From: Pseudomonadales bacterium
Lineage (GTDB): Bacteria > Pseudomonadota > Gammaproteobacteria > Pseudomonadales > Pseudohongiellaceae
Length of the DNA stretch: 64,000 bases
Reading direction: 5' to 3'
Assembly: GCA_023254735.1 (NCBI GenBank)
Contig: JALRKV010000056.1
Span: 1 to 64,000, forward strand
Positions 8,309 through 16,382 of this stretch are shown one piece after another. Made by a program: the position numbers and the translations under genes. The number at the start of each line of letters is the position of its first letter. Position 1 is the stretch's first letter. The notes beneath the pieces are model-generated. The model was not told the origin of the DNA. It saw only the letters and a list, made by a program, of their open reading frames with translations, and did not search any database.

Positions 8309-9181
8309 ATGCTCAGATCGATAATTGGTATCGCAGTAGCCGTCACCCTCAGCTTGCTTATCGCAATCGCTGGCAGCAATAACAGCACTTTGTATGATGG
8401 CATGCCCATCTTTTTACTCTGCGCCTCTGTGGGCTTCGTCTTGCATTGGTTAGGTTTCATTCCCGCCTATCTGTTTCAGACCGAGCATTATTTCGATCTG
8501 ATCGGCTCCATTTCATATGTCGCGACTGTTGCCCTCGCCTTCGCACTCGCACCCTCCTTTGATACACGAGGACTGGTAGTTGCGACGCTTATCTGCGTGT
8601 GGGCAGTCCGGCTCGGCAGCTTTCTTTTTATTAGAGTCAAAAAAGCCGGCCAAGACCGCCGCTTCACACAGATAAAAACCAAATTTTTCCGCTTCTTGCT
8701 CACGTGGACACTGGGTGGAACGTGGGTCTTCATCACCATGGCCGCGGGTCTCGCTGCAATGACTTCACAGTCGCAATCGCCGGTTGACGGATTCTTAGTC
8801 GTTGGCGCCACACTGTGGGTAATTGGCTTCGGTATCGAGGTCGTCGCTGATCAGCAAAAAACCGCTTTTCGGAAAGATCCCGCTAATGCCGAAAGATTCA
8901 TCAGTAGCGGACTCTGGTCGATTTCGCGCCACCCCAACTACTTCGGTGAAATCATTCTATGGATCGGGATCGCCGTCATCGCGCTGCCGGTTCTGGAAGG
9001 ATGGCAGTGGGTAACCTTGGTCTCACCTGTCTTCGTCAGCTTTTTGCTGCTCAAGGTTAGCGGCGTGCCGATGCTCGAAAACAATGCCGAATCACGCTGG
9101 GGCAACGATCCCGAATTCAGACAGTACAAGGCCAAAACGCCTACCCTTATCCCCTATTTTGGCAAAGCAGATTTAGGGTAA
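8309..9181 (+). CDS. DUF1295 family membrane protein (steroid 5-alpha-reductase-like)
   Basis: A 290-residue membrane protein with about six to seven hydrophobic segments. The C-terminal part carries the DUF1295/steroid-reductase block: FISSGLWSISRHPNYFGEI, and later NDPEFRQYKAKTPTLIPYF. The family is related to isoprenylcysteine methyltransferases and steroid reductases; the substrate in bacteria is unknown. AAAGGA precedes the ATG. It is a frequent companion of photolyase, SOUL and cyclopropane-type lipid genes in gammaproteobacteria, consistent with its position here. Confidence 0.88.
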   Translation: MLRSIIGIAVAVTLSLLIAIAGSNNSTLYDGMPIFLLCASVGFVLHWLGFIPAYLFQTEHYFDLIGSISYVATVALAFALAPSFDTRGLVVATLICVWAVRLGSFLFIRVKKAGQDRRFTQIKTKFFRFLLTWTLGGTWVFITMAAGLAAMTSQSQSPVDGFLVVGATLWVIGFGIEVVADQQKTAFRKDPANAERFISSGLWSISRHPNYFGEIILWIGIAVIALPVLEGWQWVTLVSPVFVSFLLLKVSGVPMLENNAESRWGNDPEFRQYKAKTPTLIPYFGKADLG

Positions 9182-9224
9182 ACTTTGGCCCGTTAAATTA
9201 ATGAGATCAATGAGGATAGAAACC

Positions 9225-10112
9225 ATGCTCCATCGCTTATCCAATGCCTTTGTGGCAGCCACGTTAGTCTTAGCCTCGTTTGTGCTAAATGCGCAGTCTA
9301 TCGATCTTGGACGCGGCGAACTGCCGGTCACCGTGCCAGCAGGCTATTCGAGCGAAAACCCCACACCTCTGATTGTGCTACTGCACGGCTATACATCGAG
9401 CGGCGCGATGCAAGACAACTATATGGGCTTTAGTAAATTGGCTGATCAATATGGCTTTCTGCTAGTCGCCCCCGACGGCAATCGCGAGCCAGGAGGCGAT
9501 CAAAATCGGTTCTGGAATGCCTCAGACGCCTGCTGCGATTTCTTCTCCACTGAGGTCGACGACTCAGCCTACATCGCCGACATCATCAAAGAAGTGAAGT
9601 CCAAATTTACCGTAGATAACAATCGTATTTATCTCGTAGGACACAGCAATGGCGGCTTCATGTCCTATCGTGCCGCCTACGAGCATTCCGACACGATTGC
9701 AGCCATCGCCAGTCTTGCCGGTGCGAGCCATATAGAAGAGCGTGAGCCGCCGCAAAGCCCGGTGCATGTCCTCCAGATTCACGGCACAGCAGATGGCACG
9801 ATTGCCTACGAAGGCTCGCATATACTGCAAAACTACTACCCCTCTGCGCTGGATACTGTGAAGCGGTGGGCGGAGTACAACGGCTGCAGGACAGAGGGTG
9901 AAGAGCGCGAGCTGCGCGATTTAGTGAGCACGCTGGATGGCCATGAATCGTCGACTGTGGTGTTTAAGAAAGGGTGTAAATCGGGTGGCTCTGCCGAACT
10001 GTGGACAATCGTCGATGGTTCACATGTACCCGCGTTTTCACCGACCTTTACGGCACAGGTGGTCGAGTGGCTTTATGCTCACCCCAAGACTATTCCAAGC
10101 TTCGCCGACTAG
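9225..10112 (+). CDS. secreted PHB-depolymerase/feruloyl-esterase-like alpha/beta hydrolase
   Basis: A 295-residue secreted serine hydrolase of the LpqC/polyhydroxybutyrate depolymerase type. The start at 9225 follows GAGGAT and opens a clean signal peptide ending near LNAQ; an in-frame ATG 8 codons earlier lacks a ribosome site. The nucleophile elbow is GHSNGG (Ser at about 141), the oxyanion region is LLHGYTSSG, the acid lies in HGTADGTI and the histidine in DGSHVPAF. It could hydrolyse polyesters or feruloyl esters outside the cytoplasm; the substrate is not determined. Confidence 0.87.
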   Translation: MLHRLSNAFVAATLVLASFVLNAQSIDLGRGELPVTVPAGYSSENPTPLIVLLHGYTSSGAMQDNYMGFSKLADQYGFLLVAPDGNREPGGDQNRFWNASDACCDFFSTEVDDSAYIADIIKEVKSKFTVDNNRIYLVGHSNGGFMSYRAAYEHSDTIAAIASLAGASHIEEREPPQSPVHVLQIHGTADGTIAYEGSHILQNYYPSALDTVKRWAEYNGCRTEGEERELRDLVSTLDGHESSTVVFKKGCKSGGSAELWTIVDGSHVPAFSPTFTAQVVEWLYAHPKTIPSFAD

Positions 10113-10124
10113 GCGTTTCTAGCA

Positions 10125-10160
10125 AAAAAAACGGGAAGCACTTGGGCTTCCCGTTTTTTT
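10125..10160. terminator. bidirectional terminator
   Basis: ACGGGAAGC (10131-10139) pairs with GCTTCCCGT (10146-10154), flanked by a run of A on the left and T on the right. It would end transcription from both the esterase gene and the convergent peptidase gene. Confidence 0.9.
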
Positions 10161-10173
10161 AACGCCGGCTGTT

Positions 10174-12036
10174 TTACAACAGCGCCTCTATCCTATCCAT
10201 CAGCGATTCCATCCTACGCAGCACAGGTGCATAGGCCTCGGCGGAGGTCATATCGAGCCCCGCCTCGTCGCGCAAGATATTGTGCGCATAATCTGAGCCG
10301 CCTGCACTTAACACTCGAATAAATGCGTCGCGCACCTGATCGTCACCTGCCAAAAACTGCTCCGCGAACCATGCAGCACCGGTAATTGATGTTGCGTATT
10401 GAAAAACGTAAAAGTCATAGTAGAAGTGCGGAATAAAGGCCCACTCCGCGGCGTATTCCTCGTCGATCGTTAGAACACCGAGATCGTGGCCGTGGTAGCG
10501 TTTCAGAAGCTCGCCATACATTTCGGACAGTTTGGGGCCGGTAAGAGGCTCGCCAGCCTCAACGGCTTCGTGCATCGCGAGTTCAAATTCGGCGAACATA
10601 GTTTGGCGAAACAGCGTGCCGCGGATATTCTCGAGCGCGCCACCCAAATAAAACAGCTTTTCCTCATCGCTGCGTGCATTCTCAATCATGTATTCCTGCA
10701 GCAAAATTTCATTGATCGTTGACGCCATTTCGGCAGTGAAGGTTGAGTAGCTTGCGGTCTCATAGGGGTTTTGCTTTTGTGCAAGTAGGCTGTGCACCGC
10801 ATGACCCCATTCGTGAGCAAACGTCGACAGCGACTCATAGTCATCGTTGTGATTAAGCAGCACGAAGGGGTGAACATCATAGATAGAGCCATTCATGTAA
10901 GCGCCTGAACGCTTACCGGGAGCGGGGTGACTGTGCATCCACTCGCCGTCTAATCCTGTCTTTAGTAGAGCGAGGTACTCTTCGCCAAAGGGCTTAAGCG
11001 CCTCGAAAGTAATCTCTGCAGAGCGCGCTAGATCAAACTCACCGGTGTCGACTTCCACCAGCGGTGGATAGATATCGTAATACCTTAGATCGTCGATACC
11101 GAGCATACGCCCCCGCAGAGAGAGGTACCGATGGAATAGAGGCAGTGATTGGTTTACCTGCGTTACCAACTGTGTATAAACCTCGGGGGGCAGACCATCA
11201 TTAAAAAGGTTCGCTGCCAAGGTAGACTCATGATTGCGGACTCGAGCACCGAACACATTCGACTGAACGTTGGCCGCCATCGTCGCGCCCATGCCATCGT
11301 TATACTGATTCCACGTTTGCCAGAAAGCATCGAAAACTGTCTTGCGGTCATCGCGATTCGGCGCAGCGCGCCATAGCGAATACCCTGCCTGCGAGAGTGT
11401 CACCTCCTGTCCTTCACTCAATGTGACCGTCGGCCAGGGAATATCGGCGTTAGCATAGCTCTCGTATATCTGTTCCGACGCGTTCAACGCGAGGCTCGCC
11501 TGAGCCAAAATCTCCTCAGTTTTGGCGTCCAACGTATGGGGCGCTCGGCGCAGCGTGTCGCGCAGGTAAAACGCATGTGCTGCGAGCTCCTCGTCGGCTG
11601 CGAGAAAGGACTCGATGCGCGCTTCACCCACGGCGAGTATCTCTGGCGCTAGCCATGAAATCGATTCTTCGAAACTTGCATAAAGCGCACGCGAGCGACC
11701 GATTCGTGCCTGAGCCTCGGGATCACGCTGATCCGAATCGAAAATGAGGCTGGTGTAGACATAGACCCGCGCGATTTCCTTTTCGAGTGAGGAAATGCGG
11801 TCGAGCGCCGCGCTCAGGGACGCTGCACTGTCGCCTAGTGAGCCCGCCAACGCCGGCAGCTCGGCAATGTCTGCCTGCGCGGCTTCTATTGCCGACTCCC
11901 ACGCGTCGATATCGGCGTAAACGCCAGTAAGATCCCAAACGACGCCCTCAGCGGACTGCAAAGATGTCGACAGCGATGAGAGTGCGAGAGCCAAGCCAAA
12001 GAGCAAAGCTCTGCCTGTAGTTTTGCGAATAATCAT
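10174..12036 (-). CDS. exported M3 family oligoendopeptidase F-like
   Basis: A 620-residue zinc metallopeptidase of family M3 (PepF-like). The HEXXH site is HEWGH (His408, Glu409, His412), with the downstream metal-ligand glutamate expected in the MASTINEILLQ block. The N-terminus is a signal peptide ending near LQSAEG, so it is predicted to work in the periplasm, whereas classical PepF is cytosolic. The start at 12036 is preceded by TGAGG; a GTG four codons earlier overlaps that site. It would degrade short peptides. Confidence 0.9.
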   Translation of the reverse strand: MIIRKTTGRALLFGLALALSSLSTSLQSAEGVVWDLTGVYADIDAWESAIEAAQADIAELPALAGSLGDSAASLSAALDRISSLEKEIARVYVYTSLIFDSDQRDPEAQARIGRSRALYASFEESISWLAPEILAVGEARIESFLAADEELAAHAFYLRDTLRRAPHTLDAKTEEILAQASLALNASEQIYESYANADIPWPTVTLSEGQEVTLSQAGYSLWRAAPNRDDRKTVFDAFWQTWNQYNDGMGATMAANVQSNVFGARVRNHESTLAANLFNDGLPPEVYTQLVTQVNQSLPLFHRYLSLRGRMLGIDDLRYYDIYPPLVEVDTGEFDLARSAEITFEALKPFGEEYLALLKTGLDGEWMHSHPAPGKRSGAYMNGSIYDVHPFVLLNHNDDYESLSTFAHEWGHAVHSLLAQKQNPYETASYSTFTAEMASTINEILLQEYMIENARSDEEKLFYLGGALENIRGTLFRQTMFAEFELAMHEAVEAGEPLTGPKLSEMYGELLKRYHGHDLGVLTIDEEYAAEWAFIPHFYYDFYVFQYATSITGAAWFAEQFLAGDDQVRDAFIRVLSAGGSDYAHNILRDEAGLDMTSAEAYAPVLRRMESLMDRIEALL

Positions 12037-12125
12037 GATGGACCTCACTGTTAAGCAAAACGAAGTAGCGCGATCTTAGCGCTATAAAAAATTGAGGCTA
12101 ACCGAGAGCAACCGGCGTTGGCAAC

Positions 12126-12896
12126 TTACCAAGGGATTTGGCTACCATCCCAGGCGACGAAACTAGCCGCTGTCTTGTTCGCTACTAGCGCATCACTTAG
12201 GCGCGCCAGCAGCGAAGACGCCACGAAGTCGGGAGTGAATAATTTACCCTCAGGCACGGAGCGCTGGAACGGCTTACTTAGAGGGGTGTCCGTAGTACCG
12301 GGATGAAAGGCGATGAAACGCAGCTCGGGCAGCGTGCGCTGATACTCGATAGCGCTCGTTTTAAGCAACATATTCAGCGCAGACTTCGAAGCGCGGTACG
12401 CATACCATCCCCCTTTACCGTTGTCTTCAATACTGCCGATGCGGGCGCTGAGCACAGCAATCACAGCAGGGATTTTCCCCTTGAGATGGCTCTTGAGCAA
12501 CACCTTAAGATGTTTTAACCAGAGGGCGGGAACCACGGCATTGCTCTCGAATATCGCATGTAGCGTGTCACGATCGAGATCTTCGATGCGCTTTTCGGGG
12601 CTGATCGTCGAGTCGTGCAGACGACCATTGCATATGACCAGACGGTTTAGTTTGGCATTTTTCTCGCCGAGTAGAACCCCGCAGCGCTCAACCACAGCGG
12701 CCATCTCTCGATCGCTATAATCGCAGCGCATCCACGTCAACCGCGCCTCGTCTGAGACGCGCGACGCAAGAGAACTGGGACAAGCGCTGCGACTCACTGC
12801 GATTACTTGCGACGTCTTTTCCTCGGCTATGACTTTCGCAATAAGGGACTGCCCTATCTCGCTTTGCGCGCCAATCACTAGCACCGCGTCGTTCAT
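12126..12896 (-). CDS. SDR family NAD(P)-dependent oxidoreductase
   Basis: A 256-residue short-chain dehydrogenase. The cofactor-binding turn is VIGAQSEIGQSL, a slightly altered TGxxxGIG, and the catalytic pair is YRASK. The C-terminal FHPGTTDTPLSKPF block is typical of the C-factor/CsgA-like branch. Its start overlaps the stop of the upstream DUF393 gene by 4 bases, so the two are translationally coupled. In other gammaproteobacteria this pair is often near photolyase genes, as here. The substrate is unknown. Confidence 0.88.
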   Translation of the reverse strand: MNDAVLVIGAQSEIGQSLIAKVIAEEKTSQVIAVSRSACPSSLASRVSDEARLTWMRCDYSDREMAAVVERCGVLLGEKNAKLNRLVICNGRLHDSTISPEKRIEDLDRDTLHAIFESNAVVPALWLKHLKVLLKSHLKGKIPAVIAVLSARIGSIEDNGKGGWYAYRASKSALNMLLKTSAIEYQRTLPELRFIAFHPGTTDTPLSKPFQRSVPEGKLFTPDFVASSLLARLSDALVANKTAASFVAWDGSQIPW

Positions 12897-13333
12897 AGTT
12901 TTTGCGTCTCGGTCTGTTCCGCTATCGCGCAGCTCCCGGTGTTAGGTTTGTCACAGGGTTCGCAGCGCCTTTGGCCAGTCAAAATATAGGAGATGCCGTA
13001 GCGATACCGCGCAAAAAACAGATAGCCAAGGTCACTAAACCAGCGCATCACAGGCAGCCGCAGAAACCCGAGCCAGCGCTTCTGGCCCACCGCGCGCCAC
13101 GACTGATGCGCGACATCAAGGCCATATATCAAGGTTCCATCGGCATACAGCCCGTGCATGATCTTGTTTGCCGCGACAGGGTCTATATGTGGAAAGCGAG
13201 TAGCAAAGTCGTCGACATGAATGTCTTCGAACCGCAGCTTACCTGCGGTATCCAGTTTTTGGAGTTCTGTCATCTCCGCGCTGCAAACCGGGCAGTAGCT
13301 ATCGAAAAAAAGGGTTAGCGGGTAGCGATTCAT
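12893..13333 (-). CDS. DUF393 (DCC family) thiol-disulfide oxidoreductase-like protein
   Basis: A 146-residue protein of the DUF393/DCC family. The thioredoxin-like active site is DSYCPVCSAEM near residue 15, so it has a CxxC. A second Cys pair appears near the C-terminus (RRCEPC), which is not usual for a thioredoxin fold and could bind a metal or form a disulfide. It is the first gene of a pair with the SDR. Function in the family is unproven. Confidence 0.88.
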   Translation of the reverse strand: MNRYPLTLFFDSYCPVCSAEMTELQKLDTAGKLRFEDIHVDDFATRFPHIDPVAANKIMHGLYADGTLIYGLDVAHQSWRAVGQKRWLGFLRLPVMRWFSDLGYLFFARYRYGISYILTGQRRCEPCDKPNTGSCAIAEQTETQKL

Positions 13334-13384
13334 AGCAGAAGCCTTGTAATTTGACTGAAAAAATAGAACTCATAGCGAAGCGCC

Positions 13385-13837
13385 TTAGGCGCCCAAGAAT
13401 AAAAACACCCCGTGCAAAAGCAGGACGGTAATGGTTAAAAACGCGCGAAAAGCCGTGTAGCGACGGTGAACAGCGCTGTCTATCGACGGCATCGCTGCGA
13501 CTTCCACCACAAACAGCATGACGAAGCCGGTGGTGAGTATGACAAACGGATAGACGCTGCCGTAAGGACTCAAGAGGAGCGCGGACCAGCCGAGCAGAGC
13601 GAACACATTACTCGCGATAAGCGCGAGCAACCCCGCGCTTACTTTGAGGGTGGCATCCGAGGCAATGAGTCTACCCCAGTGAGTTCCGCCCAAGAACGAG
13701 AGAATGATCGCACTATAGCTAAGGAATATTTGGTCAGCGAGCGCCTCCGCGCCGACATAGGCTAGCGCACAGGCGACTATGAATGGGACCAGACCCGCGT
13801 AGCCAAGCGTCGAAATAATTTTTTCTGCCCTTGTCAT
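13385..13837 (-). CDS. DUF3429 family membrane protein
   Basis: A 150-residue protein with about four to five membrane segments. The FLGGTHWGRL motif in the second segment and the overall pattern match DUF3429. A GAGGGTGAT ribosome site precedes the ATG. It lies 51 bases upstream of the DUF393 gene on the same strand and is divergent from photolyase. The function is unknown; association with photolyase/DUF393 genes suggests a stress-related membrane role. Confidence 0.85.
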   Translation of the reverse strand: MTRAEKIISTLGYAGLVPFIVACALAYVGAEALADQIFLSYSAIILSFLGGTHWGRLIASDATLKVSAGLLALIASNVFALLGWSALLLSPYGSVYPFVILTTGFVMLFVVEVAAMPSIDSAVHRRYTAFRAFLTITVLLLHGVFLFLGA

Positions 13838-13996
13838 ATCACCCTCCGTTGGCGATGGCTTATATGGCTTAAAGTACGGCTAATACACGCGTCGAGATTG
13901 GTCTGGCTTAAACTAACCGGCGTTATTAGCTATTCACCGACTACCGCATCGGTGCTGCCGCCGCAGACGCCAACTAACCTAGGGTTATCTACCACT
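13838..13996. promoter_or_regulatory. divergent promoter region with TGGCTTA repeats
   Basis: The heptamer TGGCTTA occurs three times, at 13856, 13865 and 13904, between the divergent DUF3429 and photolyase genes. These could be operator half-sites; no known regulator consensus was recognised. Confidence 0.35.
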
Positions 13997-15577
13997 ATGC
14001 TTCTCGAAAACACGCTCACAGTGCCATCGCACACGTCACGAATTCGGTGGATTTTGGGCGACCAACTCGCGTTGTCACATTCTTGGTTCGAGCAGTCCGA
14101 CGAGACGATTCTCTATGTGATCGCTGAGCTTCGACAGGAGACCGACTACGCCCCGCATCACTGCCAGAAAGTATGCGCGTTCTTCGCCGCCATGCGTGAC
14201 TTTGCAAAAACCCTAGCGAGTCTCGGACACACTGTACTCCATTTAGATCTCGATTCGACAGCGCCATTTAAGACCCTGCCCGAGTTGATCACCACGCTCT
14301 GCGTGAACGGCGCTATCGAACACTTCGACTATCAGCGCCCGGACGAGTATCGGCTTATGTGTCAGCTTGAGCAATTCCAGCCGCCTGCGCACTGCTCCAA
14401 GACGTGCTATGAATCCGAGCATTTCCTTCTCCCCTACCCCGACATAGAGAAAATGTTTACGGCTGATAAGGCCGTCAGAATGGAAAATTTTTACCGCAAA
14501 ATGCGCAAGCGTTTCGACGTACTTATGGAAGGGGATCAACCGCGCGGAGACCGCTGGAACTTCGATGCCGAGAATCGCAAGAAACTCAAAAAGCAAGACA
14601 TCGAAGCGCTGCCCACTCCCTTGGTCTTCGCGAATGATGTCAGTGCGATAATAGCGAGACTCGAACGTCATAAAGTCAAGACAATAGGCGTAAAAGCCGA
14701 GACGATTATTTGGCCAATCAATCGCGACCAAGCGCAGGCTCAACTCGAATTTTTCTGTGCGCGCTGCCTACCACTCTTCGGCACGTTCCAAGACGCAATG
14801 ACCTGTAACTCCCCGCATAGCTGGAGCCTCTATCATGCGCGGATCAGTTTCGCGCTGAACTGTAAGCTCCTCCATCCGCGCGAAGTCATCGACTCTGCGA
14901 TCGCCGCTCTCGATGCGCGTTCAAGTGAAATTGATCTCGCCCAGGTAGAAGGCTTCGTAAGACAAATTCTCGGTTGGCGCGAATATATGCGCGGCATGTA
15001 CTGGATCAATATGCCTGGCTACGGCAAAAAGAATGCGCTCGATGCACATACGCCACTGCCTGATTTTTTCTGGAACGCAAATACATCTATGCGCTGCATG
15101 AGCGAGGCGATTGGACAGTCTTTGGGCACGAGCTATGCACATCATATCCAGCGTCTTATGATTTCCGGTAACTTCTGCCTACTCGCGGGCATCGAACCTA
15201 GCGAGGTCGATGCGTGGTATTTGGGCATTTACGTCGACGCGATCGAATGGGTCGAAATGCCAAATACGCGCGGGATGTCGCAGTTTAGTGATGGGGGCCT
15301 TATAGCAAGTAAACCGTACGCAGCGAGCGGCAACTACGTCAGTAAAATGAGTGACTACTGTAGCAGTTGCCATTATGACGTAAAGCGTAAAACCGGACGT
15401 GGCGCATGCCCTCTAAACAGCCTCTACTGGCGATTCATGATCAAACATCGCGAGAGGCTTGCGAAGAATCCTCGTATCGCCATGTTGTTTAAAGGCTGGG
15501 ACAAACAGGGTGATACAGAAAGGAAAGCCATACTGGACTATGCCGAATGCCTTATCGCTGACTTAAACGCACTCTAA
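13997..15577 (+). CDS. iron-sulfur bacterial cryptochrome/(6-4) photolyase (FeS-BCP, PhrB-like)
   Basis: A 526-residue cryptochrome/photolyase family protein. Four cysteines at 367, 455, 458 and 471 have the spacing of the [4Fe-4S] ligands of Agrobacterium PhrB (350, 438, 441, 454), which strongly supports the FeS-BCP class. These enzymes repair (6-4) photoproducts with FAD and a lumazine antenna. The ATG at 13997 is chosen; a TTG 33 codons earlier would add residues with no family match. It is divergent from the DUF3429-DUF393-SDR genes and followed by a strong hairpin. Confidence 0.94.
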   Translation: MLLENTLTVPSHTSRIRWILGDQLALSHSWFEQSDETILYVIAELRQETDYAPHHCQKVCAFFAAMRDFAKTLASLGHTVLHLDLDSTAPFKTLPELITTLCVNGAIEHFDYQRPDEYRLMCQLEQFQPPAHCSKTCYESEHFLLPYPDIEKMFTADKAVRMENFYRKMRKRFDVLMEGDQPRGDRWNFDAENRKKLKKQDIEALPTPLVFANDVSAIIARLERHKVKTIGVKAETIIWPINRDQAQAQLEFFCARCLPLFGTFQDAMTCNSPHSWSLYHARISFALNCKLLHPREVIDSAIAALDARSSEIDLAQVEGFVRQILGWREYMRGMYWINMPGYGKKNALDAHTPLPDFFWNANTSMRCMSEAIGQSLGTSYAHHIQRLMISGNFCLLAGIEPSEVDAWYLGIYVDAIEWVEMPNTRGMSQFSDGGLIASKPYAASGNYVSKMSDYCSSCHYDVKRKTGRGACPLNSLYWRFMIKHRERLAKNPRIAMLFKGWDKQGDTERKAILDYAECLIADLNAL

Positions 15578-15601
15578 GTGAAAATTGCAGAGATTAAAGC
15601 C

Positions 15602-15627
15602 AGAGCGGCAGACCAATCTGCCGCTCT
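15602..15627. terminator. terminator hairpin between convergent genes
   Basis: AGAGCGGCAGA pairs perfectly with TCTGCCGCTCT around a CCAA loop. It lies between the photolyase and peroxiredoxin stops. No long T run follows on the plus strand. Confidence 0.75.
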
Positions 15628-15641
15628 CGCTCCTTGAGTTA

Positions 15642-16214
15642 CTAGGCGGCGCTCGCAGCGAGCTTATCGATTTGGGTCAGCAACGTATCAACATCACTGC
15701 ACTCAAACGGATCATTCTCGCAGTTGTCTACTTTACCCGCCTCGGCGTTCAGCAGCGTGATCACGCCGTCGTCGACCAACATAGAATAGCGCCACGAGCG
15801 CTCACCAAATCCCAGGTTTTCTTTTTTCACTAGCATACCCATTTTTCGGGAGAACTCGCCGTTGCCGTCGGGCAGCATTTTCACTTTCTGAACCTGTAGC
15901 TGTTTTGCCCATTGAAACATTGAGAATGCGTCGTTTACGCTGAGGCAATACACCTCATCAACGCCCTTCGCCCGAAGGTCATCGTATTTGCTTTCGAAAC
16001 CCGGCAGATGCGTGCTGCTGCAGGTGGGGGTAAACGCGCCCGGAAGCGAAAATACGACGACGCGGCGACCGCCGAAAATGTCGTCCGTAGTCACGTCCTT
16101 CCAGACGAATGGGTTGTCGCCGCCCACTGATTCATCGCGCACACGCGTCTTGAATACCACCTGCGGCACTCTGTCTGCCACTGTCAAGTTTGGGATGTTT
16201 ACTTGCTCGTTCAT
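15642..16214 (-). CDS. peroxiredoxin, Prx5/hybrid type
   Basis: A 190-residue thiol peroxidase of the Prx5 group. The peroxidatic cysteine is Cys65 in PGAFTPTCSSTH. Further cysteines lie in VYCLSV and in NCENDPFECSD near the C-terminus, one of which may act as resolving residue. There is no fused glutaredoxin domain, although the glutaredoxin gene at 25.3 kb could serve as reductant. It reduces peroxides in the cytoplasm. AGGAGAG precedes the ATG. It sits beside photolyase, consistent with an oxidative or light-stress neighbourhood. Confidence 0.92.
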   Translation of the reverse strand: MNEQVNIPNLTVADRVPQVVFKTRVRDESVGGDNPFVWKDVTTDDIFGGRRVVVFSLPGAFTPTCSSTHLPGFESKYDDLRAKGVDEVYCLSVNDAFSMFQWAKQLQVQKVKMLPDGNGEFSRKMGMLVKKENLGFGERSWRYSMLVDDGVITLLNAEAGKVDNCENDPFECSDVDTLLTQIDKLAASAA

Positions 16215-16382
16215 GCCTACTCTCCTGCGCTCGCGCGCCTAATAATCTCGAGGACCGCTGCCGGATCGATTCTCCGCGCTCTCGCGATAGGCGAAGTATG
16301 GGCTAATGAAGATAATCGGTAAAACAAAATAAAAAGATTGGATTAATCGCAATAAACGATTCAAAGAAGATTATCGCAGAGG

